From Linnemannia elongata (Eukaryota > Mortierellomycota > Mortierellomycetes > Mortierellales > Mortierellaceae): a stretch of DNA of 64,000 nucleotides. A program made the position numbers and the translations under genes. The notes under the pieces were generated by a model. The model was not told the DNA's origin and searched no databases. It saw only the letters and a program-made list of their open reading frames with translations. The DNA is taken from contig JAXBDG010000010.1 of NCBI GenBank assembly GCA_036320915.1, positions 806,001-870,000 on the forward strand, given 5' to 3'. Positions 22,455 to 36,000 of the stretch are shown in pieces. Within the stretch, counting starts at the first letter, position 1; every line of letters starts with the position of its first letter.

Positions 22455-24025
22455 TGTCGAAATCAGATGCAGAGGTGAGAGGGTGAAGGTTGATTCGTGG
22501 AATAAAAATGAGATCAGTGATCTTGTTTATTGTTTTTTGAACACTCGATTTTTCAGGCACCGAATAAAAAAAAGGCCTATCTGAATCACACACAGTCGGC
22601 ATGGAGACTGATCGATGATCAACACCGAAACAAGAAAAACGCGAACCATGAAGCATATCTGATCCGGTCAAACGCGTCGCGCTGATAGTCCTCCAGGCTT
22701 TTGCTCCTGCAACTCGTCTTTCTTTCGGCCCCCTCTTACACTTTCTCGATCCTCTCCTAACCACATTTCCTTTATTCCTCTTTCTCTATTCATTTTAAGA
22801 CCCGCACTCTTACAAATTCTGGACCGGGCGCTCTTTTTTCGTCCATTTCTTTTGATCCTGTTAGTTGACAAGAAAACATAATATATCACAAGGGCGGCCG
22901 TGCGAGACCGTGCTCACACTTTTTTTTTTGTTTGCTGAAAATACGCCTGCCTTTCATCCTTGCTTTTTTATTGATCTTCATTCATGTACTCTTTTTTCTC
23001 CTTTCCTTTTTTTCCCGCACTACATCAGGCGCAGAGAGGAGGGAGGAGTAGAAACGGATAGGGGGAGGGGAAAATAATATCACTGGCTGGCTTCTTCGGC
23101 TGTGACCCACTGACCCTTGCCTTTTTGTTTTCTTAAAACTTGTCATCAAGGCAGAAGCAAGGCAAGGGTAACTCGACTGGTGAGTTGAGTGGGGAACTGA
23201 ACAATTACGCACCCAACGCTGGGATGTGGTCCAAAAAGAGGACCCTCCTGTTGTGCAACGAGAATAGTAAGCAGGGACGGAACACACAGGACAATAAAGA
23301 AAATCAAAAGTGAGTGGGAAAAAATAAGATGATCGCCTTTCTTGTCCCTCCCAGACAAAGGTAGCCTCATTCTTTCGGACTATCCGATTAGACCCCAGCC
23401 AAAACAACGAAAAATACACAAAACACGACCTGCATGAGATCCACTCTTTGATAACATACAGTACAGTACTTATTTTCTTCCCATGGGCCATCTAACACAA
23501 TACAAACCTTGTGAGCCTTTTTTCCTTCACTTGTTTCTCTTCAATTGTTTCCCGATCCCAGAACTGAGCAGGACGCTCTCTTCCGAGGAGGGCAAATAGG
23601 GGAGAAGGAAAAGAGGACGGGGGACATGATCTATCCCGTCAACCTTTTTTTTTTTCCTTTCATCGTTCAAGTTGCAGACCTTTTGGTTGTTTGTTTTTTA
23701 TATAAGAAATGAAGGTGGTAGGCAACGGTGTTTCCCTTCGCGGCGATTCCTGTTTTGTATGGTCCACGTAGTCCCATCCCTTGAATGAGTCCGATGAAGA
23801 GGAAAAAGGAATCAAGAAACGGGACGGCCAACTTTATCCGTAATTACACATAGTTGAAAAGCACTTTGCAACAACTAAACAATTAGCATGAGTAAAAGAG
23901 TTTTATATACAAAACGGAGGAAAACGAGGTGGGAAAATGCGCTACTCTTGGGCTTACAACGGGAAACAAATTATCAAACAAAAAGTGTGCGAGGAAAACA
24001 AAACATACAAAAGAGGAGAGGTAAT
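22455..24025. other. Intergenic region, no gene seen
   Basis: This 1.6-kb stretch lies upstream of the F-box gene and downstream of the PPM-fold gene. It contains T-rich runs (for example near 22921 and 23646) and short frames without family features. Confidence 0.45.
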
Positions 24026-26129
24026 TTAAAGGACGACGACCAAGACAGATCCTTCGAGACCTTCTTCTTCATCACCCTCCAGCTGCTGATCCTCGACCGA
24101 CCGATCCAAAGGTCCAGCCTCCTTACGGATCTGGTCAAGGGCCTTCGCTACCGCCAAGGCGCAGTTCTCCTCGCCCTTCTCCAGCGTGTTGGCGACCACC
24201 CGGGAAAGTTCAAAGTCCGAGATCAGGGCCTGGTCGTATGGGTTGGTGCTGACCTTGGTCGTCGACGGGACATTGTACCGGGTCGTATACAACAGCCCGC
24301 GATTCAACAGAATCAGCAACTGGTCCGATGAGCTCCCAGCAGCAGCACTGTCCTGTTTCCGGGTCTCGAGCACAATGCGGGAAATTTTGGGGTCTGCTCT
24401 GACATAGGGTGGGTCATCGAGGTTGTTGATGCCAATCTCGTCCGGACTAATACCTCCATTTGCAGCACGCGACCTTGAACCTCCTGCTAGGGTCTTGTCA
24501 ATTCGAGAACGGAGTGAAGACTCTACCCAATTCGACACTGAACGCCGAGGCTCCTGCTCAATCTTCCAGTCCAAATCGCCGAATGCTCGTGTGACAGGCA
24601 AGCCTAGGAACTTTCCTCGTCTAGTCAAGAAGCTATCGCTTTGGATAGTCGATTGTGCTGATCCTGTTGAGTTTGGTAATGACGAAGCTCCGTTGTGTTG
24701 TGTCAAGTATTGTTCTACAGTCAAGGCGCGTTCTGTTGCTTCATAGACGACCTTATTGTACTCTTCTGATCCAGGGTAGCGGACTGAATGCTCTTGGGCC
24801 TCGGGTGGGTTCAGACGACGGGCTGTCCACTGACCATCACTGTCAAGACCTGCAAGGATAGCGACCGAATCGCCCAGCTGTGCCAAGTAGAGATCGTGCT
24901 TTTGACTGTCGGAGCCGGTTGAGGCGGATGCGCGGTGGGGAGCCAAGAAGCCGACCATGGCCGTTGAACCTGTAACGACCTGGGCAATGACCTCTTGTGT
25001 CTTTTTGACCTCCTCGAGCGAGGCGAGGTCATTGGTGTCCTCGGGCTGAGCCAAGGCGACGGTGATGGCGGTGGCAAGGAGGAGCTCGTCCAATTCAAGG
25101 AAGGTGGACTTGAGGGTGTCGATGACTTGGTTGGGGTCGATCCTGCAAGTGTGAGGACTGACCTCATGCGAGTGGTGATCGTCATCGGAGTGGTCGAGCT
25201 GAGTTGAGAGGGACTCATCGAGGATCGGGACGAGGTGTTGCTGGAGGTATTCGGCGCATTGTGGGCCGAGATGAGCTGGATAATTGTACCCATCACATAA
25301 TACGAAATAATACAACAAATGCATAAGCACACACGAGTGGGAAAATATAAAGAAAAAATGTGAGCAACAGGCATGTGTCAGGGGTAGGCCAGGGTAGGTT
25401 ACAGAAGGAGAACTCAGTCTCATTTCCTTTCTTTTTAAACAACAGCAACACATGCATTGCACAAAACGACAACTGAATAAACACACACGCACACGCACAC
25501 GTAAACACACGGCAGATGCACACACTCTTTTTTTACTCACTCTCTTACACACACCTAGTATGAGGGCGCAACATGAAACCCGATATGAAAACGACAAGAG
25601 CGAACATTACGGTTGGTATGTGCGCGTGTCGACAACACTAAAGGTAAAATGACCAACGGCGACATATGATAGCCCAGCTACAAGTGAAAAATCTCGTCGC
25701 TCGTCTTCCCTCGCTTCGTAGCCATTTGTACATAGCCAATTTTAAAGCCCCGAGAGGCTACTGTTCATTTTTTTTTCGTCCTTCCTGACAGCCCCATCCT
25801 CCCATCCCTCTCTTCCTCCCACATACCCACTCCCGACATCTGTTTACGCCCACCCATCTATTCACCCAACCCACCGAGCACAAACAAAATCATAACAAAC
25901 AAAATTTGTACTTACGATCATATAATCCGACCAAGAGTCCGCCTTCGAAGCTTGTTGGCTGCACACTGATGCGACCGTTGTGGTCTCCTCGGAGAGTCTC
26001 TTCCTGTGTGGCCTGGAATGAAGTCGAGGTGACGGGGCTTTGTCTCACGAAGGAGTGGACTTTAGTTGATGTGCCCGTTGAAACGATGGCAACAGCAGTT
26101 GTGGGCTTGTTTGATTCAGGGACTGTCAT
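24026..26129 (-). CDS. PPM/PP2C-fold protein, PDP-like, probably catalytically impaired
   Basis: Two exons, 26129-25916 and 25275-24026, encode 487 residues with matching phase. The fold is recognisable from GGLLVGLYDPHLGPQCAEYLQ (DGHGG region), VVTGSTAMVGFL, DLYLAQLGDSVAILAGL (GDSRA region) and GKFLGLPVTRAFGDLDWK, the last resembling pyruvate dehydrogenase phosphatase. Key positions differ: DGH is DPH, the SDG metal site is NRG in QLLILLNRGLLY, and the late GSxDN site reads EGLEGSVLVVVL. The N-terminal R..MED acid is not evident. In known PPM enzymes these aspartates hold the two Mn/Mg ions, so this is likely a pseudophosphatase or a strongly altered enzyme. An unusual gene model at the 5' end could hide one motif but not the later ones. 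Confidence 0.8.
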
Positions 26130-26731
26130 GCTTGTTGGTTTTCTTGTTATTAAGTTGTATTGTTCAAGAGAGGAGAGCGAGGAAGGGAGGGTCGTGCTGA
26201 TTGTGGCAGGAGTGAAATGGACGATAGTCGCGTCGAAGGGTGAGAGTGAAGTGAAACGGGGTTAAGAAGAAGGAAGGACGTAAGAAGTGAAGAGGATGAT
26301 GTAAGATGGGGTGGGAAGAGGAAGTTTGAAGGAACAAAACAGAAAAGAGCGAAGAAGGATGAAGAAGTGTGGACGAGTGGTGAATAAGAAGACGAAAAAT
26401 GAAGGAAGGGACGAGTTGTTTAAATACGCGCGAGAAGAACTCCCAATGGATTGAATACAAATGGGCTCGAAAATTGAATACAGAAATAGGGTTTGGTGCG
26501 AGAAAGGGGTCTTGTTGCTCTCTTTTATCTCTTTGGTTGTGCTGGCACTTGGCATTGCTGTATGGCGGTGTATGTCAACAGTCTTAAGGTTCGTGTAATT
26601 GGGTGTTGGCAATTCACTGGCTGGATAAAAAAATGGATATCATTGTGCGCAATATGAACAAAAAGTAAGGACAACGACGATGATGATAGCGGGATTGGAT
26701 CCCAGTGGTCATGTATGTCTCCTTTTCTACC

Positions 26732-26755
26732 TTTTTTTTTTTTTTTTTTTTTTTT
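26732..26755. repeat. Poly-T tract (24 T)
   Basis: This uninterrupted run lies in the gene-free region upstream of the PPM-fold gene. Confidence 0.85.
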
Positions 26756-29700
26756 GAGTTCGCTCATTCATAAGCATACACATAAAAGCATCACCCTCAC
26801 TTGAAAGAAGGAAAATAACAACGAGAATGTGGTATAAGGATGTGAAGGAGGATGAAGAACAAGGAGCATAAACATCGCGAAACGGCACATCCACCCATCT
26901 ATCTATCCACCATGAACTCTCAAGGCATAAATGGAATAGAAATTAGACAATGATAGATGATATGCAGCATGCTCATGCTCGCAAATGGATGGATGGATGG
27001 ATGTACAACACCGTTGAGTACAGTACGTCCACCAAGCAACAAGAGGATATTACATTGTTGACTGATTGATTGATTGATTGCCCATGGGTCTACTGTCCCC
27101 CTCCCCCTTTAATGTCTACTTGTCATCCTACCAATTGTCGACTACTACTTCTCCCCCCTTCTTCTATCCTTTTGCTCCTCGAACATCCTTTTGGTCCTCA
27201 ATTGGCTATTGTTCGTGTGTCCACCTCCCTTCTCACCCTAGCCTTTTCTTGACTTTCCTTTGTTGTCTACACTTGGCCTGTTATAGGTTGACCTAGTGGG
27301 ATTGACAAAAACACCAAAAGGCAAAACATACCCGAACGCCTGAACCTACCATAATCTACCATGGCTGGCGTTGAAAATTACTACTTTTCTTTTCCAATGC
27401 AGGAAATACACCTAGGTTGGTCCTTCAGTCGTCCGGTCGATGGCCTTTTTTGTTTGCCCCAACCAACCAAACGAACCAACCAAACCAACCTTACGTTGTT
27501 TGTAACAGCTATATCGATGCAATTGCATGAATTTGATATGAGAGTGACCATGACAAAGAGAGAGAGAGGAGTGAGAACAAGAGGCGTGTGTTCGTAAACC
27601 TTCTTTCACGAACTCTCTCTCTCTTCCTTACTTCCTTGCCTTTTTAAACTTCCTTCTCTCGACGGTCATTTCGTCTCTGTGTGTGTGAGTGAACAACATC
27701 ACAAGAAAATTAATGCATCGTACTTTTGTATCTTTACATGATAGGGGGAAAAGGAGACAGTGAGAAGATGGATTGCCGAAGGAAGACCGCAAGTGAGAGA
27801 GAGACAACAGGAGATGGGTGTGAACGTGCGAAGGAGAGAAAGAGGGCAGCAGCAACAATAACGAGAAAAGCGTTATTTGGGAAACAAGGAGGAAGAGACA
27901 TAAACCACCGCGTCTGCCTGCCTGTTGCATGCAAAATGAGCAACTCCTCTTCTTATTCACTGTAAGTCCTCTCTTTCCCTCTCATCCTTTTCTGATCGTC
28001 TCTCTCTCTCCTTTCCCTCTGCATCCCCTCACTATGTGTTTATTTGTTTGTTTGTTTTTATTTTCTTGCTTTGCGTTGTGTCGGCATCAATAATGCCTTC
28101 TTGTCTGAAAAGTCAGCTCGCCTGGGTCCATGTTCTTGTACTTTTCCAGGTGGGGATAGGGATCATCGTTCTTCTTTTTCAATTGCGGTGCATTAAACCA
28201 CTAAGCATCTCAAGCAACTTCCCACAGCCCAATTCTTTACACTTTTCGACAATACTGCTGCTCTTTCTCCCTTTCTTTATTCCCAGTCGTCGCTATCGCT
28301 GACCTAGTTTCCCTCTCTTCCTCCATCCCAATACTGCCGTTGCACTCATAGCATCAAGATGATAACTTGTATAAACCTTGATTTCCTACACGCAAAATGA
28401 CAAGAATTAGAGATAGAGATAGAGACTGGAGAAAAACAATATCCAGTGTTTGAAATGCCAACAGGAATGGGAGAGTAAAAACAACAAACAGTCTGTACAC
28501 CTGGCCTGGTATGCATATGCGTGTGCTGCTGAAAAGAGTGTGTGGGAGAACTTCAATTGTACAACACTGCGTCTTTTCCCCTTCCTTCCTTCCTCCCTTC
28601 CTTCTTTCTACATCCGCCTTTCCTATCTCTGTGTTGAAAAGCTGCACGTCCATTTTTTTCTTCCGTTCATGTTCTGGTCTTCTTTCATTCACTGTCTATC
28701 TTTTTGGATTCACAAACTGAACACAAACAAAAGGCATAACTGAACACAAAGAGCGTCCTCGTTTGTGCACGCACAGGACATCTTTGCAAAATTAGCAAAG
28801 AAAACGAAAAAAAAAAAAGAACAAAACCAGTATATGAGTACTTTCATTCCTCAAGCAAGCGAATTGATGAAAACCGCACGGGAAAAACACAGTCCGGTCA
28901 TGACAAGGGAAACACGCTTCTGGTAAACAGGAAAACAAGAATAACAAAGAAAAAAGAGGAGAAAGAACATGAAAGAAGGTTGTTTGGCAGTTCCTAAGAA
29001 AGAAAAAATGGAAGGTCCTTGTTGATTGAAGGCTGTTGGTTAAGGAAGTGAACCGGGTCCTCTCTCTATCTCTCCTTGCTTTGCAGTTGGAGCCTGATTG
29101 CCATTTGTAGGCATGGGACAACAGCTCTTCGTCCCCGTGCATACCATAACTACGAATACACTCCGACCATCCTTATGAAACCTTCCTTCGTTCTTTGAAC
29201 TTTCTGCCTCCGGAACGAACAAAGCCAAAAACAAAAAAAACCTTTGGGGTCAAAGAGTGAGCAAGAAAGTAAGGGAGAGTTCATGAGGGTCACAAGCTAC
29301 ACACCCCTTATTTTATTTACAGTACGGCGCGCCCAGCATATGAGTAGGCATTGTCCGACAAAAAGGAGAAGGAAGGATTAAGGCAAGGAGCGCGCACCAA
29401 CCTGATCTATGAAAAAATGTCCGTGTTGAAAAATCGGGATAGATGATAGGATCGTTTGTTTTTTACATGTCGAGATACCTATATTAGTGGCATAACTACT
29501 AACAAGTCAATGACTTTGTTGCCCAACCTTCTTTTCTTTACCCCTTTTGTCGTATGAATTCGGGGGGTGTTCTAGGTCTTTATTTTTTGATCGCGTCTAC
29601 AATGGTAATGCTGTGAAACCACCACTCTCGTGTCTTTTTACGCGTCAAGTATCAGTGAGACATCCGCACAGAACGTGTTCTGGAACTTAAAGTAAGAAGA

Positions 29701-31464
29701 GGAAGAGGTAAAGAAGCGGAGGGCCGTGTCCGCGTGCGAGCGTGTGCGGACATGACGATTGTATTTTCTACACACCAGTGTTTTCTTGATGTGGTTTTTT
29801 TTTCAGTCTTTAGTTGTTTTGTTGCTTCTCGTTTTTGTTGATTCAGCTATGCATTTTTTTTCTGTTTGCTTACGAGATAGATTGTTGAATCCTTCATCCA
29901 AAATCATCACCCTATTTGCATTTCAGGGCTCAGCGCTGGACTACCATCACTGCCACCGAAAGGGCCCAAAAAAAATTAACGTTACATTGCTCAATTAGCC
30001 GCTGCCATAAGCTAGGGCAAGAAACTTGACCTCTCGATCACATCCTCACATTCTCGCTCACTTGAGTTTCTCTTTCTTTCGCCTTTTCGTCCGCGCCATT
30101 ACACACACTGAATTCGTAGCCTATAATACTTGGGTTCTTCTGATCGTATTTACTTTCGCCACACCTGTTTTTTCTTCCATTTCTGTTTCCTGTAGTTGTT
30201 TGCGTCCATTTTTGTTTCAATGCTTGCCTCTTCTCCCCGAGTTCCCGCCAACTCATGCCCTCGTACAGACATGCATCCCACTTTCCACCTACCTTGCAGC
30301 TTCTAAAAAAAGGTGCTGGATTTGGACTGGGTTCCCCATGGTCTGGGTGCAACTGGGAGAAAAAAAAACCACCGAGGATAGAACTAATTGCATCAAGCCT
30401 GTGTTTATGTTCTGTATGCACGCGTCTGCATTGTTTCCTTTCTTCCCGGTTCCCGCGTCTTTCTTTTCTTTTCTTTTCTCCTTCTCCCTTCCCTTCCTCT
30501 CACTCTCTTTTTCGTTCTTGAAAGTCTTGATAATCGCGTACAACTTTCAGATTATCGTCTTCCTTTTGTTTTTTGTTTGATCCGCCCCTTCCCATCCACC
30601 CCGCCACTACTAACGCTCATTTGCCTTACTTTTTTTCCCGCCTCGTTTTTGGTTGGTTTTCTTTCTCCCTCATTTCTTTTTCCTTCCTTTTTTTTCGTTC
30701 TCTCTCCTCCGTCCAAATAGACAATTATTTTTCTTTGTACACCCATGCAAGATTTTATCCCCTTTCACTTTTTTTTGTGCTTATTTGTTACTACATGAAC
30801 GCGTCCTGAAAACGAAACAAGAGGAACACACAGACAAAATCAAAGTCCGAGGGTCCTGATCCCCTCTACTCTTGTAACACCACCTTCATTCACATATACA
30901 CAATGAATTCTTCTCCTTTGCACTGGCTATGCCTCGCTTTATTTACTGTCCCAGACTCCCATCCCGCAACCTGTATTTGTTGCTCAATTGAGCTCCTTTT
31001 TTCCTTGCAAGGCACCAATCAGGTATCTTTCCCCTGTTTATATTATTTGGGAGGCCGCGAAAAACAAAAAACAAAACATAAACAAGGACCTAGGGCCGTG
31101 CCCTCATTCCCCCATTATTTTCTATCTTTTCCTCTCGCTCTCACACACGCTATACTCTCTTTTCCTAACAGCACGAACGTGGGATCAACACGGATCTGAC
31201 CTTTAATTGAGTGTGTGAAGGCGAAAAAAAAATGACTATGAAAGAAAAAAAAAACAAGGTAGTTCGTCGGGAAGAAAATTGCACAATCGTGCGGGCCTAG
31301 ATTCCAATGTGAGAGCACGGGGGGGCAGGCCAAGATCAACAATTAATTATTTCCATTCGACATTATCTTTTCTCTGTTGTTGTTTTCTTTTTCTTTTCTT
31401 TTTTTTTTCTCCTTCTTTCTTTTTCTCTTCATCGCATACATAATCACAACCTCAACTAGTCCAC

Positions 31465-31890
31465 TCTGCACAATGCATTATTAAGCGCAATTGACAATGG
31501 AAATCACAACGGTCTTTATTCTTCGTTACTTTCTGTTTGTATCAGCTTGCTTTGTTTACCGAAGAAATCTTTACTTGAACACGTTTTATCATTTCTTTTT
31601 CCTGGGATGCATGTCGTCAATGCATCTTTTCCATGACCAAACTAAACCAACCCGCTAATGCACTGCTTAACACATCTCCAACACACAATGGAAACCACAA
31701 CGGTCTTCGTGCTTTGTCATTTTTTTGGTATCAACTCTCTCTCTTTCTTTTTTTTCTCTCTCTCTCTCTATCTCTATCTCTATCTCTCTTTTTGTTTACT
31801 AAGAAACAATCTTGCTATGTACACGTTTATCTCGCAAAGGACAATATTCCTTTTTTTCGAAATGGCGTTTTTGGTATGCATGAACACAAA
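31465..31890. repeat. Imperfect tandem duplication
   Basis: Two diverged copies lie in direct orientation. The segment acaatggaaatcacaacggt near 31494 recurs as acaatggaaaccacaacggt near 31685. A tttgtttac..agaaa segment at about 31551 recurs at about 31791, and acacgtttta near 31580 recurs near 31822. The second copy is longer by a TC/TCTA microsatellite at about 31737-31790. Confidence 0.6.
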
Positions 31891-32018
31891 GGCAAATGCA
31901 AATAAGCCAAAAGGGAAAAAAAAAAGAAAAAAAAAGAAAAAGAGGCTAATTAACAAAACAAACCACAACGAAAAGAAAAAAACAACAACAAACAAATCGA
32001 AAAGAAAAACAAATGCTG

Positions 32019-32993
32019 CTATCGTCCAACTCTCTCTTCTTCGCCACGTCGCCATTGTTCCTCCGGTTTCAATGTTCCGCCTTCATAGTTTACATAGAGC
32101 GTGTTGCTCCCTCTCCATCGAGTCCTCCTGAAGAATTGTTGACTCTGTAAAGAAGACGACGACAACGATGACGAAGATGAAGACTGTTGTTGCTGTTGCT
32201 CAGTTGGATCCAAGGAAGAAGAGGACGTGGCGATAGTGGAGGCTGTCCTGCCTGACAGAGATGCTGAAAACAATGATCCAATACCTGACTGAGACGACGA
32301 GGAAGAGTACGACGACGGTATCAGATGCAAGGTAGTGCTGTTTATCGACCCTGAAACTCCCGAGCTCTCCATACCACTCTGCATATCCCTCGATGCGGGT
32401 AACATCACGCCACTCGGGAGAGTGGATGGACCGACAGTCGCGCCAAGTTGCTCTGTTGAGTGAATAGTAGGATCCGCTCGATTGACTGAAGAAATTCCAG
32501 ACCTCCCTGTTCGCCCGTCCAAGGTCGATGAGAATATATTCAAATCGGTCGTAGAGGTGGTGGCGTTTGTGTTTAGGGACGCAGAAGAAGATTCCAGCGG
32601 AACGGTGGTCAGTGTTGATCCTGAGGAGGAAGAAATGGAAGAAGAGGCGGGAGGCAGAGGAGCGCTGAAGGTATACTGAGAAGTAGATGAAGAGGAGGAG
32701 GAAGAAGAAGGATGCGATTGAGAAGCAGCACCGTTTCCAGTCAGGTTGAAGTGCTGGAATCCACTGGTCTCGTGACTTGTCCTGAAGCTCGACCGGGAGC
32801 CTCTCGACATGGGAACGGCCACATGGAGACTGGATGCTGTGCTAGAAGTGGATATGAGGGACTGGTTGGGGTGGCTCTGGGGCTGCTGGCGTGAAGGCGG
32901 CGGTACAAACGTCGTGCCCGGGTATCGTTGAAAGCGTTCCCGCTCTCTTTCACGACTCACGGAGCGAGTTACATATGCTTGCTCGAGTTGCTG

Positions 32994-33038
<45 letters not shown>

Positions 33039-36000
33039 CTGCATCTCCCATCGTCGCTGCAATCCCATGATATGAGTGTTGTGGGCTCGGCGGATCTGAT
33101 GTGCAATCGGCTCGTTAACAAGTGGCTGAGCTGGCAAAAGTGGTGGCGTCCGATTCATCACTGCCGATTGGTGAGTAATAGATTGAATCGGGATCGGCTG
33201 CTGCTGACGCTGATGCTGCTGATGCTGTGGTTGTTGTTGATGTTGTTGATGTTGTTGTGAATGAGTTTGTTGAAGCAGATGCTGTCGATAAAGCTCAAGA
33301 AGCGAGCGATCTCGCCTCTGACTGTAAGGTACTTGTCGATCGTGCTCGTTCGCCATCTCACCCTGTGCATGATAGTGAGAATGTCCTTGCTCGTAATCCC
33401 GGAATTCTTGGGGTAGACGAGAACTTGACTCAGCAGCGATGTCAGCACCTGAGCGTTGCCACACAGAACTAAAAGTTCCACTCGACTGCATCAAGGTTGG
33501 TGCACCGCCTCCAACACCATCACCAATGTCCGACGACACTGCGGTTCCAGAGATCAACCCATCGTTCGAAGTTATCCCCCTGCCATCCGCGCCTGTGTTC
33601 GCCACAGAGGAACCTAAAGTTGTAGTAGCTGTAACGGGTGTCGATGCAATCATGGATATCCTGGGAACAGAGACGTCCTCCCTTGTAATTTGAGTATTGT
33701 TGCCGTTGAAGAATCCACCCATCTGGAACTCGGCCATCTCACGATCGTACTGCTCCAGTTCTCGTTCCCATTCCTGCTCTCGTCTCAACAAAACGGTCAT
33801 ATCGGACATGACCCGTCGTCGCCGCACGCTATCAGGGCCGTAGCGATTCCTGACATTGCCATAGATATAGTAGAGGCCTCCTGTTGAACTACTTTCGTTG
33901 TGAGGCGGAAGCATCCCTAGAGACGGTGGGTCTCGTCGCATGGAAATACTTTCCGGATCCTTATCCTCATGATCCTGACCTTGGTGCCTCCGCTGTGGAT
34001 CGTCGCCTTCGTCATCGCTCCAGCTTTCGCCGTTTGGGTTGGTCATCCAGGACGCCTTCAGTGAACGGTACCGACCATTCTCATTCAGTAGGTTGTCTGC
34101 TTGAGATATGTACTCCATACCCTCAAAAGCCGTCCCTGTGCTCACCACGCGCGACCTGCCTTGGCCACGAACTGCGCCTCGATTCCAACATGGGTCATCC
34201 CATCCAGTCCTCCGTCGTCGTCTCCTTTCAGTCCCGCTCATCCAATCCATGTCTTCATCTCGATCGTCAAGGGCGTCATATGATGTCATGGATGACGCAG
34301 AAGATGAGGACGCGTATGACTCATTGCTCGAGTCTAGTGGGTTGCCGTTGCAGTCGAGGATTTCCGTGAAGGCAGGGTACTGACTGGACTGAGCTCGCGA
34401 AGACGACGCTGCATCCCGAAGTCGTATGGCCGATCGTTCATCTTCAGCAATGTCGCGCGATTCCGATTCCAGATTTTGATCCGCTTGGTTTTCCTCCACT
34501 GACGATCCTGCTCGACTCGTCCCTCGGCTGATGCTTGCATGGTTGACCATGCTTCGAGTATCGGTAGGAGCAAAGCGACCCCACTGATATCTATCCGGGT
34601 ATGCCATCGGTGGATCCCGCTCGCCCATCAGTCGTAATATACGTGCCAGTCTCGCCTGTCGGATCCGAGATGCCATGGACAAGATAGAGGAATCAAAGCC
34701 TTGGATTCGTCGACCCGATGAGCCCAGGAGAGAGAGCCCAGAAGTTTCGTCGCTTGGGGGAGGCAGAGGTGCATTTTGTGTGCCTGCAAGCAATGGACCT
34801 AACAAATCCAAGCCATCTTCCCGCAAAGGCTCAAGAGGAGTGTGGAGTGTAGATCCGAGCTGGGTGGGTTGACTATCGATTTCGATCGATACAGGGAGTT
34901 CTACCGACCGTGACTCTTGTGCGACATTCGTTGGATCCGTCAATGTGGACGAAATGATGGCCTCAGCTGCGGCAGAAGACAACGAATCAGCAGTCATGGA
35001 TGCCGCTTCTCGATCCAGAGCAGAGTCGGCGACTTGCTCCCTCTGCACTGGGGTCTCCCTTTGATCCAATTGAACCGCGAGTAAAGGCTGTAGACGTAGT
35101 TCGGCAGCCGTAAATGGAGTCTCTGCTGTAGCTGATGTTGTTATAGGCAAGGCCACAAAGTGTGAGCTATTCAGAGGTGTATCGTCAACAGCTGAGAGAA
35201 GTATGAGATATGTTAGTACACACGTACGCACAAGAGTGCACAATACAGTAAATTCACAAAATACGCCGTCAGTCCGTACTCACCAGCTGAACTCGATGTG
35301 TCTTGCGTGGTATCTTGGGTATTGAAGGCGACAACATCTGGGTGGTGAAGCCAGTCGTCTGACGATATGGATCCTGTTGAGTAATCCCTAGTGGCATATC
35401 TCCTCCGAGGAAGTGCTGCTCGCGGAAAAGTAGACAGATTGCCGTTGGACATGTCGCGACTCTCGTCTGCGCCCAAGGAGGGTGTCTCTGATGGTGCGAG
35501 CATGTGATCAGGAGCGGTTGAAGATCGGGCATCATCGGTAAATGTTGACATAGAACCGGCCAAGGGAGTGCCGTTGGATCCCATGCGGAGGGTGTCGGCT
35601 GCTTGGGATGAAAAGTGGTCAAGGGCATGGTCGATGATGGCGCCTTGGAACGAAGTGAGGACTTGGGTGAGAGCGAGACGAGTGTCTGAGGGGTATGGCT
35701 CTTGCGGTCCCATGGTAGTGAAGATCGAAGATTGGTAGGAGTAAGTTGGTTCCGAGATGTGCTCATTTCTAGCAATATCTTGTCCGATGCGATTGTTGTT
35801 TATGCTGGCCTGGATCGCACTATCGTTATTGGTGTAGTTATTGTTGCTGGTGTTATTGGTGTTGCTAATGGTATAGTTGTACTGCGCTTGGTGTTGAGCG
35901 CGATCGGGTGCAAAGACGGGATAGTCTTGTGGGTGTTCCAAGCTCAGGGGTGTGGACGCCCTTAATCGTTGAAGAGGCATCAAAGTAGGATCGGACGAGA

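Larger units (their letters stand above)
26130..32018. other. 5.9-kb region without recognisable genes
   Basis: This is the largest gap in the window, between the start of the PPM-fold gene and the 3' end of the low-complexity gene. Translated frames are short and dominated by F, S, L and P from pyrimidine-rich DNA. It holds GGAT/GATT tetranucleotide repeats (about 26986-27003 and 27062-27080), a 24-T run at 26732, and an imperfect tandem duplication near its right end. I found no tRNA-like A/B boxes. It could contain long UTRs or noncoding transcripts, but nothing in the sequence proves it. Confidence 0.5.

Noticed and set aside
22982..23491. 169-codon open frame on - upstream of the PPM-fold gene's 3' end
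   Set aside because: Its composition is irregular, with no conserved stretches, and nothing distinguishes it from chance.
30026..30580. 184-codon open frame in the gene-free block
   Set aside because: Its composition (F, L, S, P) follows from pyrimidine-rich DNA. It has no domain, splice pattern or believable start context.
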